In this document: positions 17,092 to 24,968 of the stretch, piece after piece
Position numbering within the stretch: the stretch's first letter is position 1
Layout: every line of letters begins with the position of its first letter
DNA from: JAWWPG01 sp033850885
GTDB taxonomy: Bacteria; Actinomycetota; Actinomycetes; Propionibacteriales; Nocardioidaceae
NCBI GenBank assembly: GCA_033850885.1
Contig: JAWWPG010000056.1
Span: 22,313-86,312, forward strand
Direction of reading: 5' to 3'
Length of the DNA stretch: 64,000 nucleotides
Notes under the pieces: model-generated
The model's database searches: none
The model's input: the letters and a program-made list of their open reading frames with translations, nothing else
What the model was told of the DNA's origin: nothing
Position numbers and translations under genes: made by a program

Positions 17092-18327
17092 ATGCAGACG
17101 TCCACGGCGCTCCTGCTGGGCGGCGCGATCGGTGTGCTGCTCGGCGCCGTCACCGTTCTCGCGTGGCGGCTCAGCGAGCGCGACCAGGGGCGCGCCTCCG
17201 CCGTGGCCGAGCCGCTGGTCCCGCCTGGAGTGGCTGCGGTGCTCTCCGTCCTGCGGTCGTCGGCGCTGGTCGTCGGTCCCGGCGACGAGGTGCTCAAGGC
17301 CAGCGCACCGGCTCACATGCTGGGGGTCGTGCGAGGGTCACAGCTCAACGTGTCCGATCTGCTCGAGATGGTGCACCTGGTACGTCGCGACGGCCAGATC
17401 CGGGAGGGGGAGCTGGTCCTGCGGCGGAGCCGGACCGGGCCGGCCCTCAACGTCGCCGCCCGGGTGGCGCCCCTGGGCAGCAGGCTGGTGCTGGTCCTGG
17501 TGGAGGACCGGACCCGCGAACGGCGCGTCGACGCCATTCGACGCGACTTCGTCGCCAACGTCAGCCACGAGCTCAAGACCCCGGTTGGTGCCCTCCACCT
17601 CCTTGCTGAGGCTGTCGGCGAGGCGTCGGAGGACCCGGAGGCCGTGCTGCGGTTCGCCGCTCGGATGCAGACAGAGAGCGATCGCCTGGCCCGGTTGGTG
17701 CAGCAGATCATCGAGCTGTCGCGCCTTCAGGCCGACGACCCACTCGAGGACGCCGCCGCCGTCTCTGTCGACGAGATCGTGGAGCGGGCGATGGACCGAG
17801 TGCGCGTCGACTCGGCCGGCAAGCTCGTCGACCTCAGGTTCGCGGGGCAGCACGGTTGTGTCGTCATCGGCAACGGCGACCAGATCCTCGCGGCCCTCGG
17901 CAACCTCGTGGAGAACGCCGTCGTCTACAGCCCACCTCGGACCCAGGTGGCGATCACGACGCGCCTGGTGGAATCGATGGTCGACATCTCTGTGACCGAC
18001 CAGGGGGTAGGCATCCCCGCCACCGAGCTCGACCGGATCTTCGAACGCTTCTACCGCGTCGACCCGGCGCGGGCGCGGGCGACCGGCGGCACCGGGCTCG
18101 GCCTGTCGATCGTCAAGCACGTCGCCGCAACCCACGGTGGCGAGGTACGCGTGTGGAGTGTCGAGGGGGAAGGGTCGACCTTCACCATGTCGCTGCCCGC
18201 CCAGCTCGACGAGCACGGGGACCCCGTGGTCGCCGGCCCACGTCGCACTCGCCCCGCCGCCGCCGTACGAGAACCGCGTGGAACCCCCGCTCCGACCGGC
18301 GCAGCACGTTCGAGGGACGCGTCATGA
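17092..18327 (+). CDS. senX3: Phosphate-sensing histidine kinase SenX3
   Basis: Sensor kinase for phosphate limitation, partner of RegX3. About 411 residues: one N-terminal membrane segment (residues 5-26), a PAS-like region (~45-140), a HisKA domain with the phospho-acceptor His159 in FVANVSHELKTP, and a HATPase domain with NLVENAVVYS, DQGVGI and GTGLGLSIVKH. An ATG seven codons earlier is possible; the chosen ATG starts just before the membrane segment. Overlaps regX3 by four bases (ATGA). The C-terminal ~30 residues are Pro/Arg-rich and probably disordered. Confidence 0.94.
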   Translation: MQTSTALLLGGAIGVLLGAVTVLAWRLSERDQGRASAVAEPLVPPGVAAVLSVLRSSALVVGPGDEVLKASAPAHMLGVVRGSQLNVSDLLEMVHLVRRDGQIREGELVLRRSRTGPALNVAARVAPLGSRLVLVLVEDRTRERRVDAIRRDFVANVSHELKTPVGALHLLAEAVGEASEDPEAVLRFAARMQTESDRLARLVQQIIELSRLQADDPLEDAAAVSVDEIVERAMDRVRVDSAGKLVDLRFAGQHGCVVIGNGDQILAALGNLVENAVVYSPPRTQVAITTRLVESMVDISVTDQGVGIPATELDRIFERFYRVDPARARATGGTGLGLSIVKHVAATHGGEVRVWSVEGEGSTFTMSLPAQLDEHGDPVVAGPRRTRPAAAVREPRGTPAPTGAARSRDAS

Positions 18328-19016
18328 CACGGGTTCTTGTCGTCGAGGACGAGGAGAGCTACAGCGATGCGCTCGCCTACATGCTGCGCAAGGAGGGCTT
18401 CGAGGTGGCCCTCGCCGGCACCGGCCCGGACGCGCTCGCCGAGTTTGAGCGCGCCGGAGCGGACATCGTGCTGCTCGACCTGATGCTGCCGGGCCTGCCG
18501 GGCACCGAGGTTTGCCGGCGGATTCGCCAGGTCTCCTCCGTCCCGGTGATCATGGTCAGCGCCAAGGACAGCGAGGTCGACAAGGTCGTCGGCCTCGAGC
18601 TGGGCGCCGACGACTATGTGACGAAGCCGTACAGCCCGCGTGAGCTGGTGGCGCGCATTCGCGCAGTCCTCCGCCGTGGCGTCGAGCCGGAGCTGGTGCC
18701 GGCGACCCTGGAATGCGGCCAGGTCCGGATGGACGTTGAGCGGCACCTGGTGACGGTCCACGGATCGGAGGTACGGATGCCGCTCAAGGAGTTCGAGCTG
18801 CTCGAGATGTTCCTGCGCAACACCGGTCGGGTGCTCACCCGCGGGCAGCTCATCGACCGCGTCTGGGGCTCCGACTACGTCGGTGACACCAAGACGCTCG
18901 ACGTCCACGTCAAACGGCTCCGCGCGAAGATCGAGCCGGACCCCGCTACGCCGCGCTTCCTTGTCACCGTGAGGGGACTCGGCTACAAGTACGACGTTCC
19001 CGTCGGGGTGGCCTGA
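18324..19016 (+). CDS. regX3: Response regulator RegX3
   Basis: OmpR/PhoB-type regulator of the phosphate regulon. 230 residues: receiver domain with phospho-acceptor Asp52 (VLLDLMLPG) and the conserved Lys in VTKPYSPREL, then a winged-helix DNA-binding domain ending in TVRGLGYKYD. Translationally coupled to senX3. It is followed by a 257-base non-coding stretch full of palindromic and tandem repeats that separates it from the converging lipoprotein gene. Confidence 0.95.
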   Translation: MTRVLVVEDEESYSDALAYMLRKEGFEVALAGTGPDALAEFERAGADIVLLDLMLPGLPGTEVCRRIRQVSSVPVIMVSAKDSEVDKVVGLELGADDYVTKPYSPRELVARIRAVLRRGVEPELVPATLECGQVRMDVERHLVTVHGSEVRMPLKEFELLEMFLRNTGRVLTRGQLIDRVWGSDYVGDTKTLDVHVKRLRAKIEPDPATPRFLVTVRGLGYKYDVPVGVA

Positions 19017-19065
19017 CCGTAGGCGAGCCCTGAAGCGTTTGGCCTGAGGCGTTTTGCCTGAGGCG

Positions 19066-19150
19066 TTTGGGTGGTGCACCACTCGGGTTGCCCTCAAGCC
19101 ACCCAGATTTGGGTGGCTCCAGGGCTGTTTGGGTGGTGCACCACCCAAGC
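19066..19150. repeat. Palindromic intergenic repeat, family A, double copy
   Basis: Three hairpins in a row. At 19066-19087 is an imperfect copy of the family A palindrome. At 19097-19118 AGCCACCCA and TGGGTGGCT form a 9-bp stem with a GATT loop. At 19129-19148 is the perfect 20-bp palindrome TTGGGTGGTGCACCACCCAA. Related copies lie at 28349-28370 and 63955-64000. Here the element could act as a bidirectional terminator between converging genes, but its spread suggests a REP-like family. Confidence 0.85.
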
Positions 19151-19210
19151 GCCCCCCAAGCGGAGACGTCGTCGACCCCGGCTAGGCAGTCCCGCGGACC
19201 CTTGCCGAAC

Positions 19211-19260
19211 GGCGCGAGCGGGCGCCAGCGGCGCGAGCGGGCGCCAGCGGCGCGAGCGGC
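19211..19260. repeat. 19-bp tandem GC-rich repeat
   Basis: GGCGCGAGCGGGCGCCAGC is repeated at 19211-19229 and 19230-19248, followed by a degraded third unit. Upstream, at about 19042-19069, a 14-base unit GCCTGAGGCGTTTT is also repeated. The whole 19017-19273 stretch holds no credible gene. Confidence 0.7.
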
Positions 19261-19273
19261 CGCGAGAAGGCCG

Positions 19274-19825
19274 TTAGGGGTTGGAGGCGCTCCTCACGGT
19301 GCCCGTCGGGACGGGGCCGAGGGGCACCTGGGCGTACGTCGACGTCTTGGAGATGAGCGGGATGAGTGTGCTGATCGGCGCACCGTTTCGGAAGGTCATC
19401 GTGATCCGGTACGTCGCGCCGGGCTGGAGCGTTCCGTCGAACCTGACGGCGCCGGTGTTGGCCAGCTGGACGGCCTGATGAGGCGGCAGCGAGATCGTGC
19501 CGGGGAGGATCGTCACGTTGACGGAGACACCGTGCGAACCGGTCAGGGTGACCGACTCGAGGGTGTCTGTCCGCGCCTGCTCGTTCACCAGAGCACCGAC
19601 CAGGGTTCCGTGGCCGGAGGCGTCGGTCACTACGATCGCGTTGATCAGGTAGACCCCGTCCTGACGCACACTCACCCCCGGGCCTGGTTGGTAGAGCTGG
19701 TTGGTCTGGGCGTTGAACCCTCCCGAGCAGCCCGTGAGGGTTGCCGCCAGCGCCGCGGAGACGAGCAGCACGCGACGAGCGGACGATCGCGAGGGCGGCC
19801 GAGCCGCCGATGAGTGGGTCGCCAC
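19274..19825 (-). CDS. Putative lipoprotein of unknown function
   Basis: 183-residue exported protein starting at the GTG at 19825, which follows GGAGG. The N-terminus is basic then hydrophobic and ends in the lipobox LTGC, so the mature protein should be lipid-anchored on the outer face of the membrane. The mature part is beta-rich with no Cys and repeated Val/Thr strands, resembling the copper-chaperone-like or immunoglobulin-like lipoproteins often found beside carD in Actinobacteria. No specific function is assigned. Converges with regX3 across repeat-rich DNA and is divergent from carD. Confidence 0.8.
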   Translation of the reverse strand: MATHSSAARPPSRSSARRVLLVSAALAATLTGCSGGFNAQTNQLYQPGPGVSVRQDGVYLINAIVVTDASGHGTLVGALVNEQARTDTLESVTLTGSHGVSVNVTILPGTISLPPHQAVQLANTGAVRFDGTLQPGATYRITMTFRNGAPISTLIPLISKTSTYAQVPLGPVPTGTVRSASNP

Positions 19826-19985
19826 GGTCGGACGTCCTCCTGCATTCGCTCGGTGGGCGGCCTCCCCGCAGAGGCCTGTCTCAGCGTATCGAAGGCCGCC
19901 TAGGTCGGCCTGCCGGGACTGCCGACACGCACGAGACGCCATATTTGTCAAGCCCTAAATAGGCGGCTGACCTGCGGAAACGCGA

Positions 19986-20014
19986 TTCCATGCGGGTAAG
20001 CCCCGTGGTATCAT
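19986..20014 (+). promoter_or_regulatory. Possible sigma-70-type promoter of carD
   Basis: TATCAT at 20009-20014 is a plausible -10 element 28 bases before the carD start; the best upstream match at 17-base spacing is TTCCAT (19986-19991), a weak -35. The call rests mainly on the -10 and the AT-richer context around it. Confidence 0.3.
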
Positions 20015-20041
20015 TGAGGTGTCGAAAGGGGTTACCTACAC

Positions 20042-20527
20042 ATGACTTTCAAGGTCGGCGAGACCGTGGTCTATCCAAATCACGGAGCGGCCGTCATCGA
20101 GGACATTGAGACCCGCAAGATCAAGGGAGAGGACAAACTCTACCTGGTTTTGCGCATAGTAGCCCAAAACGACCTAGAGATCCGGGTTCCCGCTTGCAAC
20201 CTGGATCTTGTCGGCGTTCGCGACGTCGTCGACCAGGAGGGGCTCGAGCGGGTTTTCGACGTGCTGCGGGCAGAGCATGTCGAGGAGCCGACCAACTGGT
20301 CGCGCCGGTTCAAGGCCAACATGGAGAAGCTGCACTCGGGTGACGTGATGAAGGTGGCCGAGGTCGTGCGCGACCTGTGGCGCCGCGACCGTGAGCGCGG
20401 CCTGTCCGCCGGCGAGAAGCGGATGCTCGGCCAGGCCCGCCAGGTTCTGGTCTCGGAGTTGGCGCTCGCCGAACACACGAACGAGGACAAGGCGTACACC
20501 ATGCTCGAAGAGGTACTCGCCTCCTGA
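20042..20527 (+). CDS. carD: CarD-family RNA polymerase-binding transcription factor
   Basis: Essential global regulator in mycobacteria that binds the RNA polymerase beta subunit and stabilises open complexes, chiefly at rRNA promoters. 161 residues: an N-terminal Tudor-like RNAP-interacting domain (FKVGETVVYPNHGAAVIEDI) and a C-terminal helical DNA-binding domain with NWSRRFKANMEKL and the conserved Trp in DLWRRDRERGLS. The start follows GAAAGGGG. A stable hairpin lies 40 bases after the stop, so carD is probably a single-gene unit or partly attenuated ahead of ispD. Confidence 0.96.
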   Translation: MTFKVGETVVYPNHGAAVIEDIETRKIKGEDKLYLVLRIVAQNDLEIRVPACNLDLVGVRDVVDQEGLERVFDVLRAEHVEEPTNWSRRFKANMEKLHSGDVMKVAEVVRDLWRRDRERGLSAGEKRMLGQARQVLVSELALAEHTNEDKAYTMLEEVLAS

Positions 20528-20567
20528 GTAGGGGGCGGCAAAGGCCGTCCGCCGTTTGACTCTCTCC

Positions 20568-20602
20568 GAGGAGCCCCGCCGGTTCGCCGACGGGGCTTCC
20601 TC
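20568..20602 (+). terminator. Hairpin after carD
   Basis: GAGGAGCCCCG and CGGGGCTTCCTC pair around a CCGG-TTCG-CCG(A) core, giving a long GC-rich stem with one small bulge. There is no clean U tract, as is common in high-GC Actinobacteria. It precedes ispD by 40 bases. Confidence 0.7.
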
Positions 20603-20642
20603 ATGCTCACGCCCTGAGCTCTGCGTGTGAGACAGTGCGGAG

Positions 20643-21323
20643 GTGTCGGGAGTCGTGGCGGCGGTCATCCCCGCCGGCGGTGAAGGCAGCCGGCTCGGCG
20701 TCCGGGCCGGCGAGCCACCGGTTCCCAAGGCGCTGCGTCTGCTCGCTGGTCGCAGCCTGGTGCAGCGCGGTATCGACGTGCTGGCGGCGTACGTCGACGA
20801 GATCGTCGTCGCCGTCCCTGCGCCCGCCGCCGAGACACTCCGCGTCGAGGCGCCCGACGTACGGCTGCGCATCGTCGCTGGTGGGGCGACCCGTCAAGAG
20901 TCCGTACGCAACGCGCTGGCCGCCCTCAGCGACCAGGTGACGCAGGTGCTCGTGCACGATGCCGCGCGCGCCCTGATGCCTGCCGACGTGGTACGTCGAG
21001 TGCTGGCCGCCCTGGCAGCCGGGGCCACCTGCGTCGTACCGGTCATCCCCGTGGCGGACTCGCTGCGCGTCGTCTCCGCGGACGGTTCCAACGCCGCCGC
21101 CGACCGGGCCGGAGTGCGTCTGGTCCAGACGCCTCAGGGTTTCGCCTTGGACGCCCTTCGCCGCGCCCACGTGGCCGCGAACACGGACCGGGCCAGCGAC
21201 GACGCGTCGCTTGTCGAGGCGGTCGGGGAGCCCGTGACGCTCGTCGCGGGGGATCCCCGCGGGTTCAAGATCACCTACCCCTTCGACCTGATGCTCGCGG
21301 AGTCGCTGCTCGCCCAGGGCTGA
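20643..21323 (+). CDS. ispD: 2-C-methyl-D-erythritol 4-phosphate cytidylyltransferase
   Basis: MEP-pathway enzyme making CDP-methylerythritol for isoprenoid synthesis. 226 residues, with the nucleotide-binding PAGGEGSRLG near the N-terminus, VHDAARALM, and VQTPQGF plus the conserved DDASLVEA segment. Start GTG at 20643. It faces ispF tail to tail, with only five bases between the stops, rather than being in the usual same-strand ispDF order. Confidence 0.93.
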   Translation: MSGVVAAVIPAGGEGSRLGVRAGEPPVPKALRLLAGRSLVQRGIDVLAAYVDEIVVAVPAPAAETLRVEAPDVRLRIVAGGATRQESVRNALAALSDQVTQVLVHDAARALMPADVVRRVLAALAAGATCVVPVIPVADSLRVVSADGSNAAADRAGVRLVQTPQGFALDALRRAHVAANTDRASDDASLVEAVGEPVTLVAGDPRGFKITYPFDLMLAESLLAQG

Positions 21324-21328
21324 CGTCC

Positions 21329-21826
21329 TCAGACGGTGACGAGGGCGGTAGCGACAGCGGCGAGGCCTTCACCCCGGCCGGTCAGGCCGAGCCCGTCGGT
21401 CGTCGTCGCCGCGATGCTGACCGGGGCGGCGCAGGCCTCGCTGAGCACGGCCTCGGCCTCCAGTCGCCGGGTCCCGAGTCGGGGAACCTCCCCGACGAGC
21501 TGGACCGCGACATTTCCGACCAGGACGCCAGCCGCTGCCACGCGCCGCGCCGTCTCCTGCAGCAGCGCGATCCCGCTCGCTCCGGCCCACTCCGGCTCCG
21601 ACGTACCGAACTGGCTGCCGAGGTCGCCGAGACCCGCGGCGGAGAGCAGGGCGTCACAACAGGCGTGGGCGACGACGTCGCCGTCGGAGTGCCCCACCAG
21701 CCCGCGGCCGTGGCCCGGCCAGGACAGACCGGCGACCCAGAGCTCGCGACCTTGCTCGAACCGGTGGACGTCAACGCCGATCCCGACGCGCGGCGTCCCG
21801 GCTCGGGAGGCCGGGCTGGTGGTCAT
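21329..21826 (-). CDS. ispF: 2-C-methyl-D-erythritol 2,4-cyclodiphosphate synthase
   Basis: MEP-pathway enzyme two steps after IspD, releasing CMP from CDP-methylerythritol 2-phosphate to give the cyclodiphosphate. 165 residues, with the metal-binding GIGVDVHRF (Asp-x-His), GHSDGDVVAHACCDALL and the C-terminal TTTDGLGLTGRGEG. Transcribed toward ispD. The short gap between stops leaves no room for a separate terminator between the two converging units. Confidence 0.94.
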   Translation of the reverse strand: MTTSPASRAGTPRVGIGVDVHRFEQGRELWVAGLSWPGHGRGLVGHSDGDVVAHACCDALLSAAGLGDLGSQFGTSEPEWAGASGIALLQETARRVAAAGVLVGNVAVQLVGEVPRLGTRRLEAEAVLSEACAAPVSIAATTTDGLGLTGRGEGLAAVATALVTV

Positions 21827-21939
21827 CCCAGCATCATGCCAGCCGGCCTCGCACTTCTGACGAAAGTATGTCGGTCTGCCGTGCCGCCGCCGCGCCGCTG
21901 CGGTTGGACGCTTCGGCGAGGCAGTATCAAGGAGTGAAG

Positions 21940-23478
21940 GTGACTCGCGACCACGGTCGAGGTGCCCTGGCCGGCGTCATCGCGGCCGGGGCAGGTCTTG
22001 CGGTGTCCGAGCTGCTCAGCGGGCTGGCCCACCTGCGCGTCTCGCCGCTCGAGGCCGTCGCGGAGAGCATCATCCGACTGACCCCCGGCCCGGTCATCGA
22101 GTTCGTGATCTCGCACTTCGGCCACAACGACAAGCCTCTCGTCATCGTGATGACGCTGGTGGCGGTTGCTCTCATCAGCGCTGGAGTGGGTGTGCTGGCG
22201 ATGCGTTCGAGGCTGGCAGCGGAGTCGGTTTTCGCGCTGGGGGGCGTGGTGCTGCTCACCGCTGTCCACAGCAGGCTCCCACCGGGACCGACTCGCTATC
22301 TGCCGGCGCTGTTCGGTGCGCTCGTCGCCATGCTCGTGCTGTCGATCCTCAGCGAACGTGCGGGAGCGGCGTCGGAGTCACCCGCGTCGGACGGCGGGGC
22401 CAGGGCGACTGCACGCGCAGAGTCGCGGCGGTCCTTCCTACGGCTGGCCGGACTGATAGCGGTCTCGTCCGTGGTGGTGGGGGGCTTCGGCCGGGTCCTC
22501 GCGCACGGCCGAGCGCAGGTCGAGGCTGCCCGCACGGCGCTCGCCACCCGCTTCCATCCGGTCCCCGTGCCGCCTGGGGTCGACGTCGGGGTAGCCGGTA
22601 TCGCACCCTGGGTGACGCCCGTCGACAGCTTCTACCGCGTCGACACCAGCCTGTCCGTCCCGCTCGTCGTACCGGGTGACTGGCAGGTGCGGATCCACGG
22701 CATGGTCGACAAGGAGATCACGCTGAGCTATGACCAGCTGGTGGCGCGTGGTGTCACGGAGGACTGGATGACATTGTGCTGCGTCTCAAACCCGATCGGC
22801 GGAGACCTGATCGGCAACGCCTGGTGGGCCGGTGTCCGCATCGCGCCGATCCTGGCAGAGGCCGGACCGCGGGCCGGGGCGGACGCGGTGCTGTCGCGCT
22901 CGGTCGACGGATGGACAGCCGGTACTCCGCTGGCGGCCTTGATGGACGGGCGCAACGCCCTGTTCGCACTCGCGATGAACGGTGAGCCGCTGACGCCGGA
23001 GCACGGGTTTCCCGTCCGGATGATCGTGCCCGGGCTCTACGGGTATGTATCGGGCACCAAGTGGGTCGTCGACCTGGAGGTCACGAGGTTCAGCGACTTC
23101 TCGGCGTTCTGGACGCAGCGAGGCTGGTCGGTGGAGGGACCGGTCAAGACCGAGTCGCGGATCGACGTGCCACGAAACGGCTCCAGCGTCTCGGCCGGCG
23201 AGGTCGTCGTCGCCGGGGTCGCCTGGGCCCAGCACCGCGGCATCCGTAGGGTCGAGGTGCGGGTCGACACAGGTCCATGGCGGGTGTGCCGTGTCGCGGC
23301 CGACCCGACCATCGACTCATGGCGGCAGTGGAGGTACTCGTGGCACGCCTCCCCAGGCAGCCACACGATCCAGGTGCGGGCCACCGACGACGCCGGCTAC
23401 ACGCAGACCAGCAAGGTCGCAGATGTGGTGCCGAACGGCGCGAGCGGTTACGACGCCATCCAGGTCTCAGTCAGGTAG
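21940..23478 (+). CDS. Membrane-anchored molybdopterin-dependent oxidoreductase (sulfite-oxidase-like)
   Basis: 512 residues from the GTG at 21940, which follows AAGGAG. The N-terminal 140 residues hold about four membrane segments; a further hydrophobic segment preceded by SRRSFLRLAGL (about 161-187) follows, resembling a twin-arginine-like anchor. The rest is an extracytoplasmic sulfite-oxidase-fold domain: the Mo-ligand Cys lies in TLCCVSNPIGGDL (Cys280 or 281), and a C-terminal dimerisation (Ig-like) domain ends the protein. Related actinobacterial proteins are annotated as molybdopterin-dependent oxidoreductases without known substrate; sulfite or protein methionine sulfoxide are possibilities. 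Divergent from ispF. Confidence 0.87.
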   Translation: MTRDHGRGALAGVIAAGAGLAVSELLSGLAHLRVSPLEAVAESIIRLTPGPVIEFVISHFGHNDKPLVIVMTLVAVALISAGVGVLAMRSRLAAESVFALGGVVLLTAVHSRLPPGPTRYLPALFGALVAMLVLSILSERAGAASESPASDGGARATARAESRRSFLRLAGLIAVSSVVVGGFGRVLAHGRAQVEAARTALATRFHPVPVPPGVDVGVAGIAPWVTPVDSFYRVDTSLSVPLVVPGDWQVRIHGMVDKEITLSYDQLVARGVTEDWMTLCCVSNPIGGDLIGNAWWAGVRIAPILAEAGPRAGADAVLSRSVDGWTAGTPLAALMDGRNALFALAMNGEPLTPEHGFPVRMIVPGLYGYVSGTKWVVDLEVTRFSDFSAFWTQRGWSVEGPVKTESRIDVPRNGSSVSAGEVVVAGVAWAQHRGIRRVEVRVDTGPWRVCRVAADPTIDSWRQWRYSWHASPGSHTIQVRATDDAGYTQTSKVADVVPNGASGYDAIQVSVR

Positions 23479-23534
23479 GCCGCCGAGTCGCGCTCGGTTG
23501 TGGCCCGGCTCGCTCTGCTCGGTACCCTGTGCCG

Positions 23535-24965
23535 GTGACGCTACGCCTTTACGACACCGCCACTCGCGAGGTCCGCGACTTCGTCCCGGTCACCCCGGGC
23601 AAGGTCGGCATCTACCACTGTGGCCTCACGGTGCAGGGGCCACCGCACGTCGGGCACATCCGCAAGGAGGTCACGTTCGACGTCGCGCGGCGCTGGTTCG
23701 AGCATCTCGCGTACGACGTCACGCTGATCGCCAACATCACCGACATCGACGACAAGGTCCTGGCCAAGGAGGCGGAGCTGGGCCGCCCCTGGTGGTCGAT
23801 CGCCTATGCCAACGAGCTCGCTCTGCACCAGGCCTACTCGGTGCTCGGCTGCCTTCCTCCGACGTACGAGCCGAGAGCGACCGGACACATCCCGGAGATG
23901 CTGGAGCTGATCGCCCAGCTGATCACCCGCGGCCATGCGTATGTCGCCCCCGACGGGTCGGGCGACGTCTACTTCGACGTGGCCTCGTGGCCGTCGTACG
24001 GCGAGCTCTCGCACCAGCGGATCGACGACATGGAGCCGGCCGGCGACGCGGATCCCCGAGGCAAGCGGGACCCGCGGGACTTCGCTCTGTGGAAGGGTTT
24101 CAAGAAGGAGGTGGAGCCGGCGACCGCGGCGTGGCCGGCGCCCTGGGGTCTTGGCCGACCGGGCTGGCACCTGGAGTGCTCGGCGATGTCCGGCAAGTAC
24201 CTCGGTGACGAGTTCGACATCCACGGCGGGGGTCTCGACCTGCGATTCCCTCATCACGAGAACGAGCTCGCTCAGTCGCGCGCCGCCGGCCGGCCGTTCG
24301 CGCGGACGTGGATGCACAACGCGATGGTCAACCTCGGCGGCGAGAAGATGAGCAAGTCGGTGGGCAACGCGCTGCTCGTGAGTGAGGTCGTCAAGCAGGT
24401 AAGGCCGATCGAGCTCCGTTACTACCTCGTCGCGCCGCACTACAGGTCGGTGATCGAGTTCAGCTTCGAGTCGCTGCACGAGGCGGCCACCGCGTTCCAG
24501 CGGATCGAGAATTTCGTTCTGCGTGCCACTGAGATCACCGGCGACTATCCGTCCGCACCGGTCGTGTGTGCGGAGTTCGCGGACGCGATGGACGACGACC
24601 TGTCCGTCCCGGCGGCGCTGGCAGCGCTGCAGGGGGTGATTCGGGAAGGCAACAAGATGCTCGCGGATGGCAACTCGGCCGCCCTCCGCGGCAATCTCGC
24701 GGCGGTACGGCGGATGCTCGACCTGCTGGGACTCGACCCCTTGAGCCCGACCTGGCAACGGCGAGGTGACGACCGTCCCGAGCTCCGGAGCAGCCTCGAC
24801 GCGCTCGTACGCACTCTCGTCGAGCAGCGCGAGCGAGCGCGTCGCGACAGGGACTTCGAGACGGCCGACCGGGTGCGGGACCAGCTGCGGGTGGCAGGCA
24901 TCGATGTCGAGGACACGCCATCGGGTCCTCGGTGGTCGCTGGCGGCCGCTGACCAGGAAGGTTGA
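23535..24965 (+). CDS. cysS: Cysteinyl-tRNA synthetase
   Basis: Class I aminoacyl-tRNA synthetase charging tRNA-Cys. 476 residues from the GTG at 23535. It shows CGLTVQGPPHVGHIRKEV (HIGH-type motif PHVGH; zinc Cys), the zinc-site HHENELAQS and the KMSKS loop in GGEKMSKSVGN. The C-terminal DALR-like domain is present. A mycothiol ligase (MshC) alternative was considered, but length and the C-terminal domain fit CysS. It ends three bases before rlmB. Confidence 0.93.
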   Translation: MTLRLYDTATREVRDFVPVTPGKVGIYHCGLTVQGPPHVGHIRKEVTFDVARRWFEHLAYDVTLIANITDIDDKVLAKEAELGRPWWSIAYANELALHQAYSVLGCLPPTYEPRATGHIPEMLELIAQLITRGHAYVAPDGSGDVYFDVASWPSYGELSHQRIDDMEPAGDADPRGKRDPRDFALWKGFKKEVEPATAAWPAPWGLGRPGWHLECSAMSGKYLGDEFDIHGGGLDLRFPHHENELAQSRAAGRPFARTWMHNAMVNLGGEKMSKSVGNALLVSEVVKQVRPIELRYYLVAPHYRSVIEFSFESLHEAATAFQRIENFVLRATEITGDYPSAPVVCAEFADAMDDDLSVPAALAALQGVIREGNKMLADGNSAALRGNLAAVRRMLDLLGLDPLSPTWQRRGDDRPELRSSLDALVRTLVEQRERARRDRDFETADRVRDQLRVAGIDVEDTPSGPRWSLAAADQEG

Positions 24966-24968
24966 GGG

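Noticed and set aside
23535..24965. mshC (mycothiol cysteine ligase) instead of cysS
   Set aside because: The protein has the full CysS length and C-terminal domain; MshC is shorter.
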